The notes under the pieces are model-generated. The model was not told the origin of the DNA and did no database searches. It worked only from the letters and a program-made list of their open reading frames with translations. Shown piece by piece: positions 34,387 to 41,819 of a DNA stretch of 41,819 nt (positions are counted from its first letter, which is position 1; each line of letters begins with the position of its first letter). The stretch is from an uncultured Sulfitobacter sp. (GTDB lineage Bacteria; Pseudomonadota; Alphaproteobacteria; Rhodobacterales; Rhodobacteraceae): contig CALKXT010000185.1 in NCBI GenBank assembly GCA_938003685.1, positions 1-41,819 of the forward strand. Direction: 5' to 3'. The position numbers and the translations under genes were made by a program.

Positions 34387-35619
34387 ATGTACGACTTAGC
34401 TATCATCTGGGATTGGATCGCATTTGCGGTACGCTGGCTGCATGTCATCACCGCCATGGCGTGGATTGGCGCGTCATTCTTTTTCATCGCATTGGACCTT
34501 GGGTTGCGCAAAGCTGCGAACATGCCTGCCGGGGTGCACGGTGAAGAATGGCAGGTACACGGCGGTGGATTCTATCACATCCAAAAATATCTGGTCGCGC
34601 CCGAAAATATGCCTGAACACCTGATCTGGCACAAATGGCAAAGCTATATCACTTGGGTGTCAGGTGCGGCGTTGTTGATGATTGTCTACTGGGTGGGCGG
34701 TGAATTGTTCTTGTTGGATCCGACCAAGGCTGACCTGTCACTGTTTCAAGGTGTTTTAATCTCTGGTGGCTCTCTTACCATCGGTTGGCTGGCCTATGAT
34801 TTCATGTGCAAATCGAAACTGGGCGAACATTCAACATTATTGATGGTGCTGTTGTTTGTGATCCTTGTGGTCATGGCATGGGGCTATAACCAGATTTTCA
34901 CAGGGCGCGCAGCACTACTGCATCTGGGGGCCTTTACTGCCACTATCATGACAGGCAACGTGTTTTTCCAGATCATGCCAAACCAGCGCATCGTGGTGAA
35001 CGACCTAAAAGCAGGCCGCACACCTGACGCCAAATACGGCAAGATTGCCAAGCTGCGGTCGACCCACAACAACTACCTGACGCTGCCCGTTGTGTTCCTG
35101 ATGCTGTCCAACCATTACCCGCTGTCATTCGGCACGGAATATGCGTGGATCATCGCCAGCTTGATCTTCCTCACTGGCGTTACCATCCGCCACTACTTTA
35201 ACACCATGCACGCCACCGGGTCCGGCCCGCATTGGACGTGGGCGGTGACGATATTGTTGATGATCTTCATTGCGTGGCTGTCCACCATGTCGGGCACCGA
35301 AACGCTAGAAGAAGCAGAGGCGCGTGATCTAACACCGTATGAACAGCAATATGCCTCTGCCGCCGGATTTGAAGATGCCTATGATACGGTGACGGGCAAT
35401 TGTTCGATGTGCCACGCGCGTGAACCCGTGTGGGAAGGTATCAGGTGGGCACCCAAAGGCGTCGTGTTAGAAACCCAAAGCGATGTGGCGCGTTATGCCG
35501 AACAAATCTATCTGCATGCGGGGGTAAGCAATGCCATGCCGCCACCAAACGCAGTGCAAATGGATGATGACGCTCGCGCAACAATCGTTGCTTGGGTCCG
35601 CGCGGCCAAATCAGAGTAA
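34387..35619 (+). CDS. puuD: Membrane-bound urate oxidase, cytochrome c type
   Basis: A 410-residue integral membrane protein. Residues about 1-300 hold about eight helices of the urate-oxidase N-terminal family (IWDWIAFAVRWLHVITAMAW, HGGGFYHIQKYLVAPENMPE, SGGSLTIGWLAYDFM, RHYFNTMHATGSGPHWTWA). Residues about 325-410 are a cytochrome c domain with one CSMCH haem site and a likely Met ligand in AMPPPNAV. It oxidises urate to 5-hydroxyisourate and passes electrons to the respiratory chain, avoiding the hydrogen peroxide made by soluble uricase. I start at ATG 34387 behind GGGGG; the TTG at 34375 would add four residues. Divergent from the LysR gene. Confidence 0.93.
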   Translation: MYDLAIIWDWIAFAVRWLHVITAMAWIGASFFFIALDLGLRKAANMPAGVHGEEWQVHGGGFYHIQKYLVAPENMPEHLIWHKWQSYITWVSGAALLMIVYWVGGELFLLDPTKADLSLFQGVLISGGSLTIGWLAYDFMCKSKLGEHSTLLMVLLFVILVVMAWGYNQIFTGRAALLHLGAFTATIMTGNVFFQIMPNQRIVVNDLKAGRTPDAKYGKIAKLRSTHNNYLTLPVVFLMLSNHYPLSFGTEYAWIIASLIFLTGVTIRHYFNTMHATGSGPHWTWAVTILLMIFIAWLSTMSGTETLEEAEARDLTPYEQQYASAAGFEDAYDTVTGNCSMCHAREPVWEGIRWAPKGVVLETQSDVARYAEQIYLHAGVSNAMPPPNAVQMDDDARATIVAWVRAAKSE

Positions 35620-35800
35620 ACTGACCATACCGTCCCACGCGAGACCAATTTTAGGTCTTCTCAAACTCTGATTTTTCTATAAACTCATACATGGAAACGC
35701 GGCGATAATCGGCAGCCTCCACTGCCAGACATCCCGTTTTCAGCATCCTGAAATGCGTATCTGGCAGAAACCAAACACAGACTGCATAAAGGATATGATG

Positions 35801-36604
35801 ATGACACATCCACTTTTGACCCCAAAACACATCGCTGATTATCAAAAAGACGGCGTCGTTCTGGTACGCGGCTTGTTCAAGGATCAGGTCGAAGAATTGC
35901 GCGCAGGCGTTGAACGCAACATGGCAGAGCCCGGCCCCTATGCCGCTGAGAACCTGAAAGAGGGCGAAGGTGGGCGGTTCTTTGATGATTATTGCAACTG
36001 GACACGTATCCCTGAATTCAGTGCAGCCATTCATGCCTCACCCGCAGCGGCGGTTGCGGCGGAATTAATGGAATCGAAAAGCGTACAGATGTTCCACGAC
36101 CACGTGTTGGTCAAAGAACCCGGCACCTCCAAGCCAACACCGTGGCATCAGGACAGCCCGTATTATTTTGTTGAGGGTGAACAAACCGTCAGCTTTTGGT
36201 CGCCACTTGACCCAGTGCGTCAAGCATCCCTGCGTTGTGTCGCTGGATCACACCATTGGGAAAAGCCGGTGCTTCCAACGCGCTGGCTGGCTGAAACCAG
36301 TTTCTATCCCAATGATGAGGATTACATGCAGGTGCCCGACCCGGACGCCGAAGGTATGGACATCCGCGAATGGGAGATGGAGCCGGGTGATGCGGTGGCA
36401 TTCAACTACAAAACCCTGCACGGCGCGCGTGGCAATGACAGTGGCACCCGCAGACGCGCGTTTTCACTGCGCCTTGTTGGGGATGATGCCCGTTATGTGG
36501 AACGCCCCGGCCCGACATCACCACCGTTTCCGGGCCACGATATGCAAGCGGGCCAACGCCTGCGGACAGATTGGTTCCCTATGCTGTTGAACCCAGAGGC
36601 ATAA
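35801..36604 (+). CDS. Phytanoyl-CoA dioxygenase (PhyH) family oxygenase
   Basis: A 267-residue non-haem Fe(II)/2-oxoglutarate-dependent oxygenase. The iron-binding H-x-D is in TPWHQDSPYYF, the distal histidine in LHGARGN, and the 2-oxoglutarate-binding arginine probably in the RRRAFSLRLVGDD stretch; FHDHVLVKEPG is another family motif. Three consecutive in-frame ATGs (35795, 35798, 35801) follow AAGGA; I chose the last for spacing. It lies 20 bases before a GlxA-type regulator, so the two form a pair. The substrate cannot be read from sequence. The gene lies between purine and histidine degradation genes, so a nitrogen compound is a reasonable guess, no more. Confidence 0.85.
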   Translation: MTHPLLTPKHIADYQKDGVVLVRGLFKDQVEELRAGVERNMAEPGPYAAENLKEGEGGRFFDDYCNWTRIPEFSAAIHASPAAAVAAELMESKSVQMFHDHVLVKEPGTSKPTPWHQDSPYYFVEGEQTVSFWSPLDPVRQASLRCVAGSHHWEKPVLPTRWLAETSFYPNDEDYMQVPDPDAEGMDIREWEMEPGDAVAFNYKTLHGARGNDSGTRRRAFSLRLVGDDARYVERPGPTSPPFPGHDMQAGQRLRTDWFPMLLNPEA

Positions 36605-36624
36605 CGTCAAGGGGGCGGCCACAA

Positions 36625-37677
36625 ATGAGCAAAATCAACCTGAACGATCCACAACGGCCAGACCTCGTGCCGTCTGGTGCGTTCAGCTACCCTGTGACCG
36701 CCCCCAACCCGACCCGTTGGTTCGGTTTTTTGCTGCTGCCAGAATTCACCTTGCTGGCCTTTAGTGCGGCCCTTGATCCTTTGCGCATCGCCAATCAATT
36801 GGCGCAAAAACCGCTGTATGGCTGGATTGTTTTATCAGAGGATGGCAACGCTGTTTCGTCGTCCTCTGGTGTGGATGTTGGTGTACACGGCATGTTGCGT
36901 GATCTGAACACAAACACGTACCTGTTTGCGTGTTCGGGTAATAACGGCACCAAGGTTGCGAGCGAGGCTGTACTTGCAAACTTGCGCCATCATGCCCGTT
37001 TTGGTGGCAAGGTTGGTGGCATTTGTACGGGTGCCGCGACACTGGCACGTGCAGGGCTGATCGGTGACAAACACTTTACCCTGCACTGGGAAAACCAGCC
37101 CGGATTTAGCGAAGCCTTCCCTGATTTGGCCCCAACCAAACGCCGTTTTGAGGCGGATGGTGATCTTTTGACCTGCGGTGGGGGGGCCGCTGCAACCGAG
37201 ATGATGATCGCGTTGATTGCACAAGATTACGGCGATGATTTTGCGGTCGCCGTTTCGGACATGTGCCTGAATGGCACAGACCTTGCACCGCACCGTGAAC
37301 AACGATCTTCAATTGCCAAGGCGATCAATTCGCGCAACCCCAAGGTGCTTGATGTATTGCGCGCGATGTATGAAAATATCGAAGAGCCGCTGTTGCTTGA
37401 AGATTTGGCCAGCCGTGCCGGCATCTCGCGACGTCAAATGGAACGCCAGTTTAAACAACTTCTCGACGAAGCCCCTGCTCAGACGTATCGTAATATTCGC
37501 CTTGATCGGGCGCGCAGCTTGCTGATGGAAACCGACCTAAGCGTAATGCAGGTCGCAATCGCCTGTGGTTTTACATCCAGCGTGTTGTTCTCACGTCATT
37601 TCAAAGCGCGCTACGGAGAGACACCCTATGGCCATCGTGGCCGGGCGAGTATGAAAAACACCTCAAGCGACAGTTAG
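36625..37677 (+). CDS. GlxA-type transcriptional regulator (DJ-1/PfpI domain plus AraC helix-turn-helix)
   Basis: A 350-residue regulator. Residues about 20-200 are a DJ-1/PfpI amidotransferase-like sensor (FGFLLLPEFTLLAFSAALDP, VGGICTGAATLARAGLIGD, FTLHWEN). Residues about 245-345 are an AraC-type DNA-binding domain with two helix-turn-helices (LEDLASRAGISRRQMERQF and VMQVAIACGFTSSVLFSRHF). The cysteine in GGICTGAA corresponds to the elbow position of the fold. I start at ATG 36625 with AAGGGGGCGG upstream; the open frame extends back into the PhyH gene. Relatives in Pseudomonas control catabolism of amines such as choline, carnitine and arginine. Likely targets are the PhyH gene or the following hut operon; undecided. 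Confidence 0.88.
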   Translation: MSKINLNDPQRPDLVPSGAFSYPVTAPNPTRWFGFLLLPEFTLLAFSAALDPLRIANQLAQKPLYGWIVLSEDGNAVSSSSGVDVGVHGMLRDLNTNTYLFACSGNNGTKVASEAVLANLRHHARFGGKVGGICTGAATLARAGLIGDKHFTLHWENQPGFSEAFPDLAPTKRRFEADGDLLTCGGGAAATEMMIALIAQDYGDDFAVAVSDMCLNGTDLAPHREQRSSIAKAINSRNPKVLDVLRAMYENIEEPLLLEDLASRAGISRRQMERQFKQLLDEAPAQTYRNIRLDRARSLLMETDLSVMQVAIACGFTSSVLFSRHFKARYGETPYGHRGRASMKNTSSDS

Positions 37678-37712
37678 TACACCTCAAAGCAGCAGTTTCT
37701 CACGTCTAATGA

Positions 37713-37732
37713 TATTATGTATAGACATAATA
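37713..37732. promoter_or_regulatory. Perfect palindrome upstream of hutI
   Basis: TATTATGT-ATAG-ACATAATA is a perfect inverted repeat 47 bp upstream of the hutI start. A TGTATAGACA core is in the style of GntR/HutC operators, which control hut genes in many proteobacteria. No HutC gene is in the window. Operator function inferred. Confidence 0.5.
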
Positions 37733-37779
37733 AGAACTCATTTATACAAGAAATGCAGAATCACGACGAGGGACAAGAC

Positions 37780-38985
37780 ATGGCACTGCACCTACTGACC
37801 AACCTAACGGCCGCCACGCTTACTGACACCGGCGCTCCCTATGGGATGATCGAAGACGCGGCGATTGTGATTGAAGGATCGCAAATCGCTTGGGTCGGAG
37901 CCAAAGCTGACCTGCCTTCACAGTATCAAACCGCCCAGCGCCATGACTTGGGTGGTCGTCTGGTGTCACCAGCATTGATTGATTGCCACACCCACGTTGT
38001 CCATGGCGGCAACCGTGCGATTGAGTTTGAGATGCGCCTAAATGGCGCCTCTTACGAAGAGGTCGCGCGCGCGGGTGGCGGCATTGTCTCAACCGTGACG
38101 GCAACCCGCGCTGCCAACGAAGATGAGTTGCTGCAAGACGCCTTACTGCGCATCGATACGTTGATGGGCGAAGGCGTCGCCACGATTGAGATTAAATCAG
38201 GTTACGGTCTGGATACGGATACAGAACTGCGCATGTTGCGTGTTGCGCGCATGATTGCGGATCACCGCCCTATTCGCGTGAAAACCACATTCCTAGGCGC
38301 GCACGCCACACCTGCTGAATACAAAGACCGCGATGACGTCTATATCGACGAGGTTTGCATCCCGACACTGCGTGCCGCCCATGCTGAGGGATTGGTAGAT
38401 GCGGTTGACGGGTTCTGTGAAGGCATTGCCTTTTCCCCCGATCAAATCGCCCGCGTGTTTAACGTGGCCCAGGAATTGGGGTTGCCTGTAAAGCTGCACG
38501 CAGAACAATTGTCCAATCTTGGTGGTGCAAAGCTTGCCGCGCGGTATGGCGCTTTGTCTGCGGACCATATCGAATATCTGGATGAAGACGGCGTAAAAGC
38601 CATCGCAGATGCAGGAACAATTGCCGTCATCCTTCCCGGTGCGTTTTATACGTTGCGCGAAACGCAGGCCCCACCGATCCAGCACCTACGCGATCACGGT
38701 GTGCCAATGGCACTTGCCACGGATGTGAACCCCGGCTCATCACCGCTATCGTCCTTGTTGATGTCAATGAACATGGGCTGCACTCTGTTTCGTATGACAC
38801 CCGAAGAAGCCTTGCGCGGTGTGACCGTGAATGCCGCACGCGCCTTGGGGCTTTCTGACGTGGGTGTGCTTGCACCTGACCACATTGCAGACCTTGCCGT
38901 CTGGGATATCAAACACCCTGCTGAACTCAGCTATCGCATGGGTTTCAACCCACTACATTCTCGCATTTTTGGAGGTCAGCTATGA
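37780..38985 (+). CDS. hutI: Imidazolonepropionase
   Basis: A 401-residue amidohydrolase that opens 4-imidazolone-5-propionate to N-formimino-L-glutamate, third step of histidine degradation. Metal-binding [10 protein letters not shown] is near residue 68, with [42 protein letters not shown] and [11 protein letters not shown] in the family order. I use ATG 37780, with GAGGGAC 7 bases before; the open frame begins at 37717 inside the palindrome. First of four overlapping hut genes: its stop overlaps hutH by four bases. Histidine breakdown here goes on through HutF and HutG, since a deformylase follows; hutF itself is outside the window. Confidence 0.95.
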   Translation: MALHLLTNLTAATLTDTGAPYGMIEDAAIVIEGSQIAWVGAKADLPSQYQTAQRHDLGGRLVSPALIDCHTHVVHGGNRAIEFEMRLNGASYEEVARAGGGIVSTVTATRAANEDELLQDALLRIDTLMGEGVATIEIKSGYGLDTDTELRMLRVARMIADHRPIRVKTTFLGAHATPAEYKDRDDVYIDEVCIPTLRAAHAEGLVDAVDGFCEGIAFSPDQIARVFNVAQELGLPVKLHAEQLSNLGGAKLAARYGALSADHIEYLDEDGVKAIADAGTIAVILPGAFYTLRETQAPPIQHLRDHGVPMALATDVNPGSSPLSSLLMSMNMGCTLFRMTPEEALRGVTVNAARALGLSDVGVLAPDHIADLAVWDIKHPAELSYRMGFNPLHSRIFGGQL

Positions 38986-40520
38986 CAACCCTCACATTGA
39001 CTCCGGGCCATGTTACGCTCGCTGATTTAGCAGTGGTCTATCGCGATCAAGCTTCCGTACAGCTTGACCCGATCTGCCACGCGGCCATTCAACAAGCCCA
39101 AGCCAAAATTGAAGCCGCCGCAAATGGCGAGGCTGCCGTGTACGGTGTGAATACCGGATTTGGCAAACTCGCCAGCGTCAAGATCGCGGCAAAAGACACC
39201 GCAACACTACAGCGCAATCTGATCCTGTCCCATTGCTGTGGCGTGGGTGATGCGATTTCCCGCCCCCATGCGCGCTTGATGATGGCGTTAAAATTGCTGT
39301 CCCTTGGGCGCGGTGCATCCGGCGTTCGGATGCAGATCATCCAATTGCTTGAGGGTATGTTGGCGCGTGGCGTCACCCCGCAAATTCCGGTGCAAGGGTC
39401 CGTTGGTGCATCCGGTGATCTGGCCCCCTTGGCGCATATGGCTGCCGCGATGATGGGTCATGGTGAAGCTGAATTTGAAGGCACGGTTTTAAGCGGCGCA
39501 GAGGCGCTCAAACGCGCAGGGTTAACCCCGGTTGAACTGGGTGCAAAAGAAGGCCTCGCCCTGATCAACGGCACGCAGTTTTCGACGGCCTTTGCATTGG
39601 CTGGTCTCTTTGATGCGTGGCGTTCTATGCAGTCTGCGTTGGTGACTTCAGCGCTGTCCACCGATGCCATCATGGGGTCCACCGCGCCGTTGCAACCTGA
39701 AATCCACACCTTGCGTGGCCATGCCGGCCAGATTGAAGCGGCCAGTTCCATGCGCGACTTGCTTGAGGGTTCCGAAATCCGCGAAAGCCATCGTGACGAT
39801 GACACCCGCGTGCAAGACCCTTATTGCATCCGCTGCCAACCGCAGGTGACTGGTGCGGCGATGGATATATTGCGCATGGCCGCGCGCACGCTAGAGATTG
39901 AGGCGAATGCTGCTACGGATAATCCACTGGTGCTGGTGGATGCCGATTTGATTGTCTCAGGCGGTAATTTTCACGCTGAACCCGTTGGTTTTGCCGCAGA
40001 CATGATTGCATTGGCCGTGGCCGAGATTGGGGCAATTGCCCAGCGCAGGATCGCCTTGATCGTGGACCCTGTGTTGAGCCACGATTTGCCACCTTTCCTA
40101 ACCCCAAACCCCGGCCTCAACTCTGGACTGATGATTGCCGAAGTCACCACTGCCGCCTTGATGAGCGAAAACAAACATCTGGCAAACCCATGTGTGACAG
40201 ACAGCACACCAACCTCTGCCAACCAAGAGGACCACGTCAGCATGGCCGCTCATGGTGCAGTGCGTCTGGGTCGGATGGTCGCGAACCTTGATCGCATCTT
40301 GGGGGTTGAGGCAATTTGTGCAGCGCAAGGCATCGAGTTTCGCACGCCACTAAAGACCAGTGGGCCGCTGAGCAAGGTTGTTCAGACACTACGCACTACT
40401 GTACCGACGTTGACCGATGACCGGTATATGGCACCTGATCTTGAAGCAGCTGCAACCTTGGTGCGTGATGGTGCGCTTGTGGCATGTACAGGCACTCAAA
40501 TGCCGGAACTTGCATCATGA
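38982..40520 (+). CDS. hutH: Histidine ammonia-lyase
   Basis: A 512-residue enzyme that deaminates L-histidine to trans-urocanate. The self-made MIO cofactor comes from the Ala-Ser-Gly triad in [16 protein letters not shown] near residue 145. [63 protein letters not shown] (residues 307-326) and [11 protein letters not shown] are all diagnostic. Length matches the family. It overlaps hutI upstream and hutG downstream, each by four bases, so the four genes are strongly coupled. No truncation or missing active-site residue is seen. Confidence 0.96.
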   Translation: MTTLTLTPGHVTLADLAVVYRDQASVQLDPICHAAIQQAQAKIEAAANGEAAVYGVNTGFGKLASVKIAAKDTATLQRNLILSHCCGVGDAISRPHARLMMALKLLSLGRGASGVRMQIIQLLEGMLARGVTPQIPVQGSVGASGDLAPLAHMAAAMMGHGEAEFEGTVLSGAEALKRAGLTPVELGAKEGLALINGTQFSTAFALAGLFDAWRSMQSALVTSALSTDAIMGSTAPLQPEIHTLRGHAGQIEAASSMRDLLEGSEIRESHRDDDTRVQDPYCIRCQPQVTGAAMDILRMAARTLEIEANAATDNPLVLVDADLIVSGGNFHAEPVGFAADMIALAVAEIGAIAQRRIALIVDPVLSHDLPPFLTPNPGLNSGLMIAEVTTAALMSENKHLANPCVTDSTPTSANQEDHVSMAAHGAVRLGRMVANLDRILGVEAICAAQGIEFRTPLKTSGPLSKVVQTLRTTVPTLTDDRYMAPDLEAAATLVRDGALVACTGTQMPELAS

Positions 40521-41317
40521 ACGCTGTTGAGATCACCCAAGGGAACAGCCCGATTGTATTGGGTTTTCCGCACACTGGAACACATGTGCCAAGCGATATT
40601 GAAGCGCGGTTGAACGCACGCGGGCGCGGATTGGACGATACCGATTGGCATATTCATCAGCTTTATGATGGCTTGCTGGACGGGGCGACCAGTGTGCGCG
40701 CCACCTTTCATCGCTATGTCATTGATGCCAACCGCGACCCATCCGGCGTCAGCCTGTATCCCGGTCAAAACACCACGGGGCTGGTGCCGCTGACGGATTT
40801 TGATGGGAATGATATTTGGGACTTACCCCCAACTGAGGCTGAGATCGAAACGCGGCGTGCGACGTTTCACGCGCCTTACCATGCAGCACTGCGCGCCGAA
40901 CTAGAGCGCGTACATGCGTTGCACGGTGTCGCGATCCTGTATGATTGTCATTCGATCCGCTCCAACATCCCGTTTCTATTCGACGGCACCCTGCCCGACT
41001 TTAACATTGGCACCAATTTAGGCGCGACATGTGACGCCAGCCTATCAGATGCCGTAGAAGACATCTGCACGCAGGCACAAGGGTATAGCAGCGTCACCAA
41101 CGGACGTTTCAAAGGTGGCTGGACCACCCGCGCCTATGGACAACCAGAAACTGGTTTTCACGCAATCCAGATGGAATTGGCGCAATCAACCCACCTCAAC
41201 ACAGAAGCCGCCCCTTGGTCCTATGACCAAGCCAAAGCTGACAAACTTAGACCCCATCTCGCGAACATCCTGACAACGCTGGCCGCACTGGCCCCTACTT
41301 TGAGAGGCACATCATGA
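40517..41317 (+). CDS. hutG: N-formylglutamate deformylase
   Basis: A 266-residue hydrolase that cleaves N-formyl-L-glutamate to glutamate and formate, the last step in the five-enzyme form of the histidine pathway. Motifs: [17 protein letters not shown] at the N-terminus, [38 protein letters not shown], and [16 protein letters not shown] with [10 protein letters not shown] near the end. These separate it from the unrelated arginase-type HutG that acts on formiminoglutamate. The chosen ATG overlaps the hutH stop (ATGA); a start in frame at 40484 would lie inside hutH. Its own stop overlaps hutU. Confidence 0.95.
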   Translation: MNAVEITQGNSPIVLGFPHTGTHVPSDIEARLNARGRGLDDTDWHIHQLYDGLLDGATSVRATFHRYVIDANRDPSGVSLYPGQNTTGLVPLTDFDGNDIWDLPPTEAEIETRRATFHAPYHAALRAELERVHALHGVAILYDCHSIRSNIPFLFDGTLPDFNIGTNLGATCDASLSDAVEDICTQAQGYSSVTNGRFKGGWTTRAYGQPETGFHAIQMELAQSTHLNTEAAPWSYDQAKADKLRPHLANILTTLAALAPTLRGTS

Positions 41318-41819
41318 CCAACACCAACGATAATCCCCGCAAGAACACCCGCGACGTTTTCCCCGCCACTGGCACTGAAATCACCGCCAAAAGCTGGTTG
41401 ACAGAAGCACCGATGCGGATGTTGATGAACAACCTGCACCCAGACGTGGCCGAGAACCCGCATGAATTGGTTGTCTATGGCGGCATCGGTCGTGCAGCGC
41501 GGACGTGGAAAGACTTTGATATGATCGTCGCCAGCCTGAAAGAGCTGGAAGAAGATCAGACTTTGCTGGTGCAGTCGGGCAAACCTGTTGGCGTGTTCCA
41601 AACCCACAAAGATGCGCCACGTGTGTTGATCGCAAACTCAAACCTTGTCCCACATTGGGCGAATTGGGACCACTTTAACGAACTCGATAAAAAGGGTCTG
41701 GCGATGTACGGCCAGATGACCGCAGGGTCGTGGATCTACATCGGCTCGCAAGGCATTGTGCAGGGCACTTACGAGACTTTCGTTGAGGCAGGTCGCCAGC
41801 ATTATGATGGTGATTTGAC
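41314..41819 (+). CDS. hutU: Urocanate hydratase, N-terminal part
   Basis: The start of an enzyme that hydrates urocanate to imidazolonepropionate using tightly bound NAD. About 168 residues are visible before the window ends; full-length members have about 555. [68 protein letters not shown] and [19 protein letters not shown] are all family signatures. The ATG overlaps the hutG stop. The reading frame is open to the edge, so it looks intact. It is the fourth gene of hutI-H-G-U. Confidence 0.95.
   Translation, partial: MTNTNDNPRKNTRDVFPATGTEITAKSWLTEAPMRMLMNNLHPDVAENPHELVVYGGIGRAARTWKDFDMIVASLKELEEDQTLLVQSGKPVGVFQTHKDAPRVLIANSNLVPHWANWDHFNELDKKGLAMYGQMTAGSWIYIGSQGIVQGTYETFVEAGRQHYDGDL

Noticed and set aside
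1-41819. CRISPR arrays, tRNA/rRNA genes, IS elements, prophage genes
   Set aside because: Looked for regularly spaced repeats, cloverleaf-type segments, transposase motifs and terminal repeats by eye; none found.

Overview
The window looks like chromosomal DNA of a marine alphaproteobacterium of the Rhodobacterales (Roseobacter group). This is inferred from gene content: a beta-hydroxyaspartate cycle cluster of the bhcR-ABCD type, a membrane-bound PuuD-type urate oxidase, a pyruvate dehydrogenase E3 with its own lipoyl domain, and an MNIO (DUF692)/DUF2063 peptide-modification cassette. I see no rRNA, tRNA, CRISPR array, IS element or phage gene. Nearly all the sequence is coding.

Layout. 1-1535: glpD (cut by the window edge) divergent from its DeoR-type regulator glpR, with a candidate operator between them. 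1567-2230: a decayed glycosyltransferase-like pseudogene. 2483-6668: a tight four-gene cassette of a ferritin-like/VioB-type protein, a Cys-rich putative precursor protein, an MNIO enzyme and a DUF2063 partner. This is the most likely under-described system in the window. 6672-10433: a LysR regulator divergent from a glutathione S-transferase and a three-domain flavo-iron-sulfur fusion protein, with a near-perfect palindrome at the divergent start. 10607-12775: malate synthase G. 12969-13799: (S)-ureidoglycine aminohydrolase (allE). 13796-19156: bhcR divergent from bhcABCD. The run continues on the same strand with a redoxin, a GAPDH-family gene, a malic enzyme and a UreI/AmiS-type channel (to 23499). 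23561-29249 (minus): pyruvate dehydrogenase aceE-aceF-lpd. 29443-35619: purine-ring degradation, with a permease, allA, an allantoinase/OHCU-decarboxylase fusion, hiuH, a LysR regulator and puuD. 35801-37677: a PhyH-type dioxygenase and a GlxA/AraC-type regulator. 37780-41819: hutI-hutH-hutG-hutU (hutU cut by the window edge) for histidine degradation.

How it fits together. Most of the window can be read as one metabolic theme. Urate is oxidised (puuD, hiuH, uraD domain), opened (allantoinase domain) and, after an allantoate hydrolase not seen here, passed through allE and allA to glyoxylate plus urea and ammonia. Glyoxylate can then be used in two ways encoded here: condensation with acetyl-CoA by malate synthase G, or conversion to oxaloacetate by the Bhc enzymes. 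The malic enzyme and pyruvate dehydrogenase take malate on to pyruvate and acetyl-CoA, which would close a dicarboxylic-acid cycle for complete glyoxylate oxidation. The UreI/AmiS-type channel could move the urea released. Several perfect or near-perfect palindromes sit at the promoters of these blocks and are listed as candidate operators.
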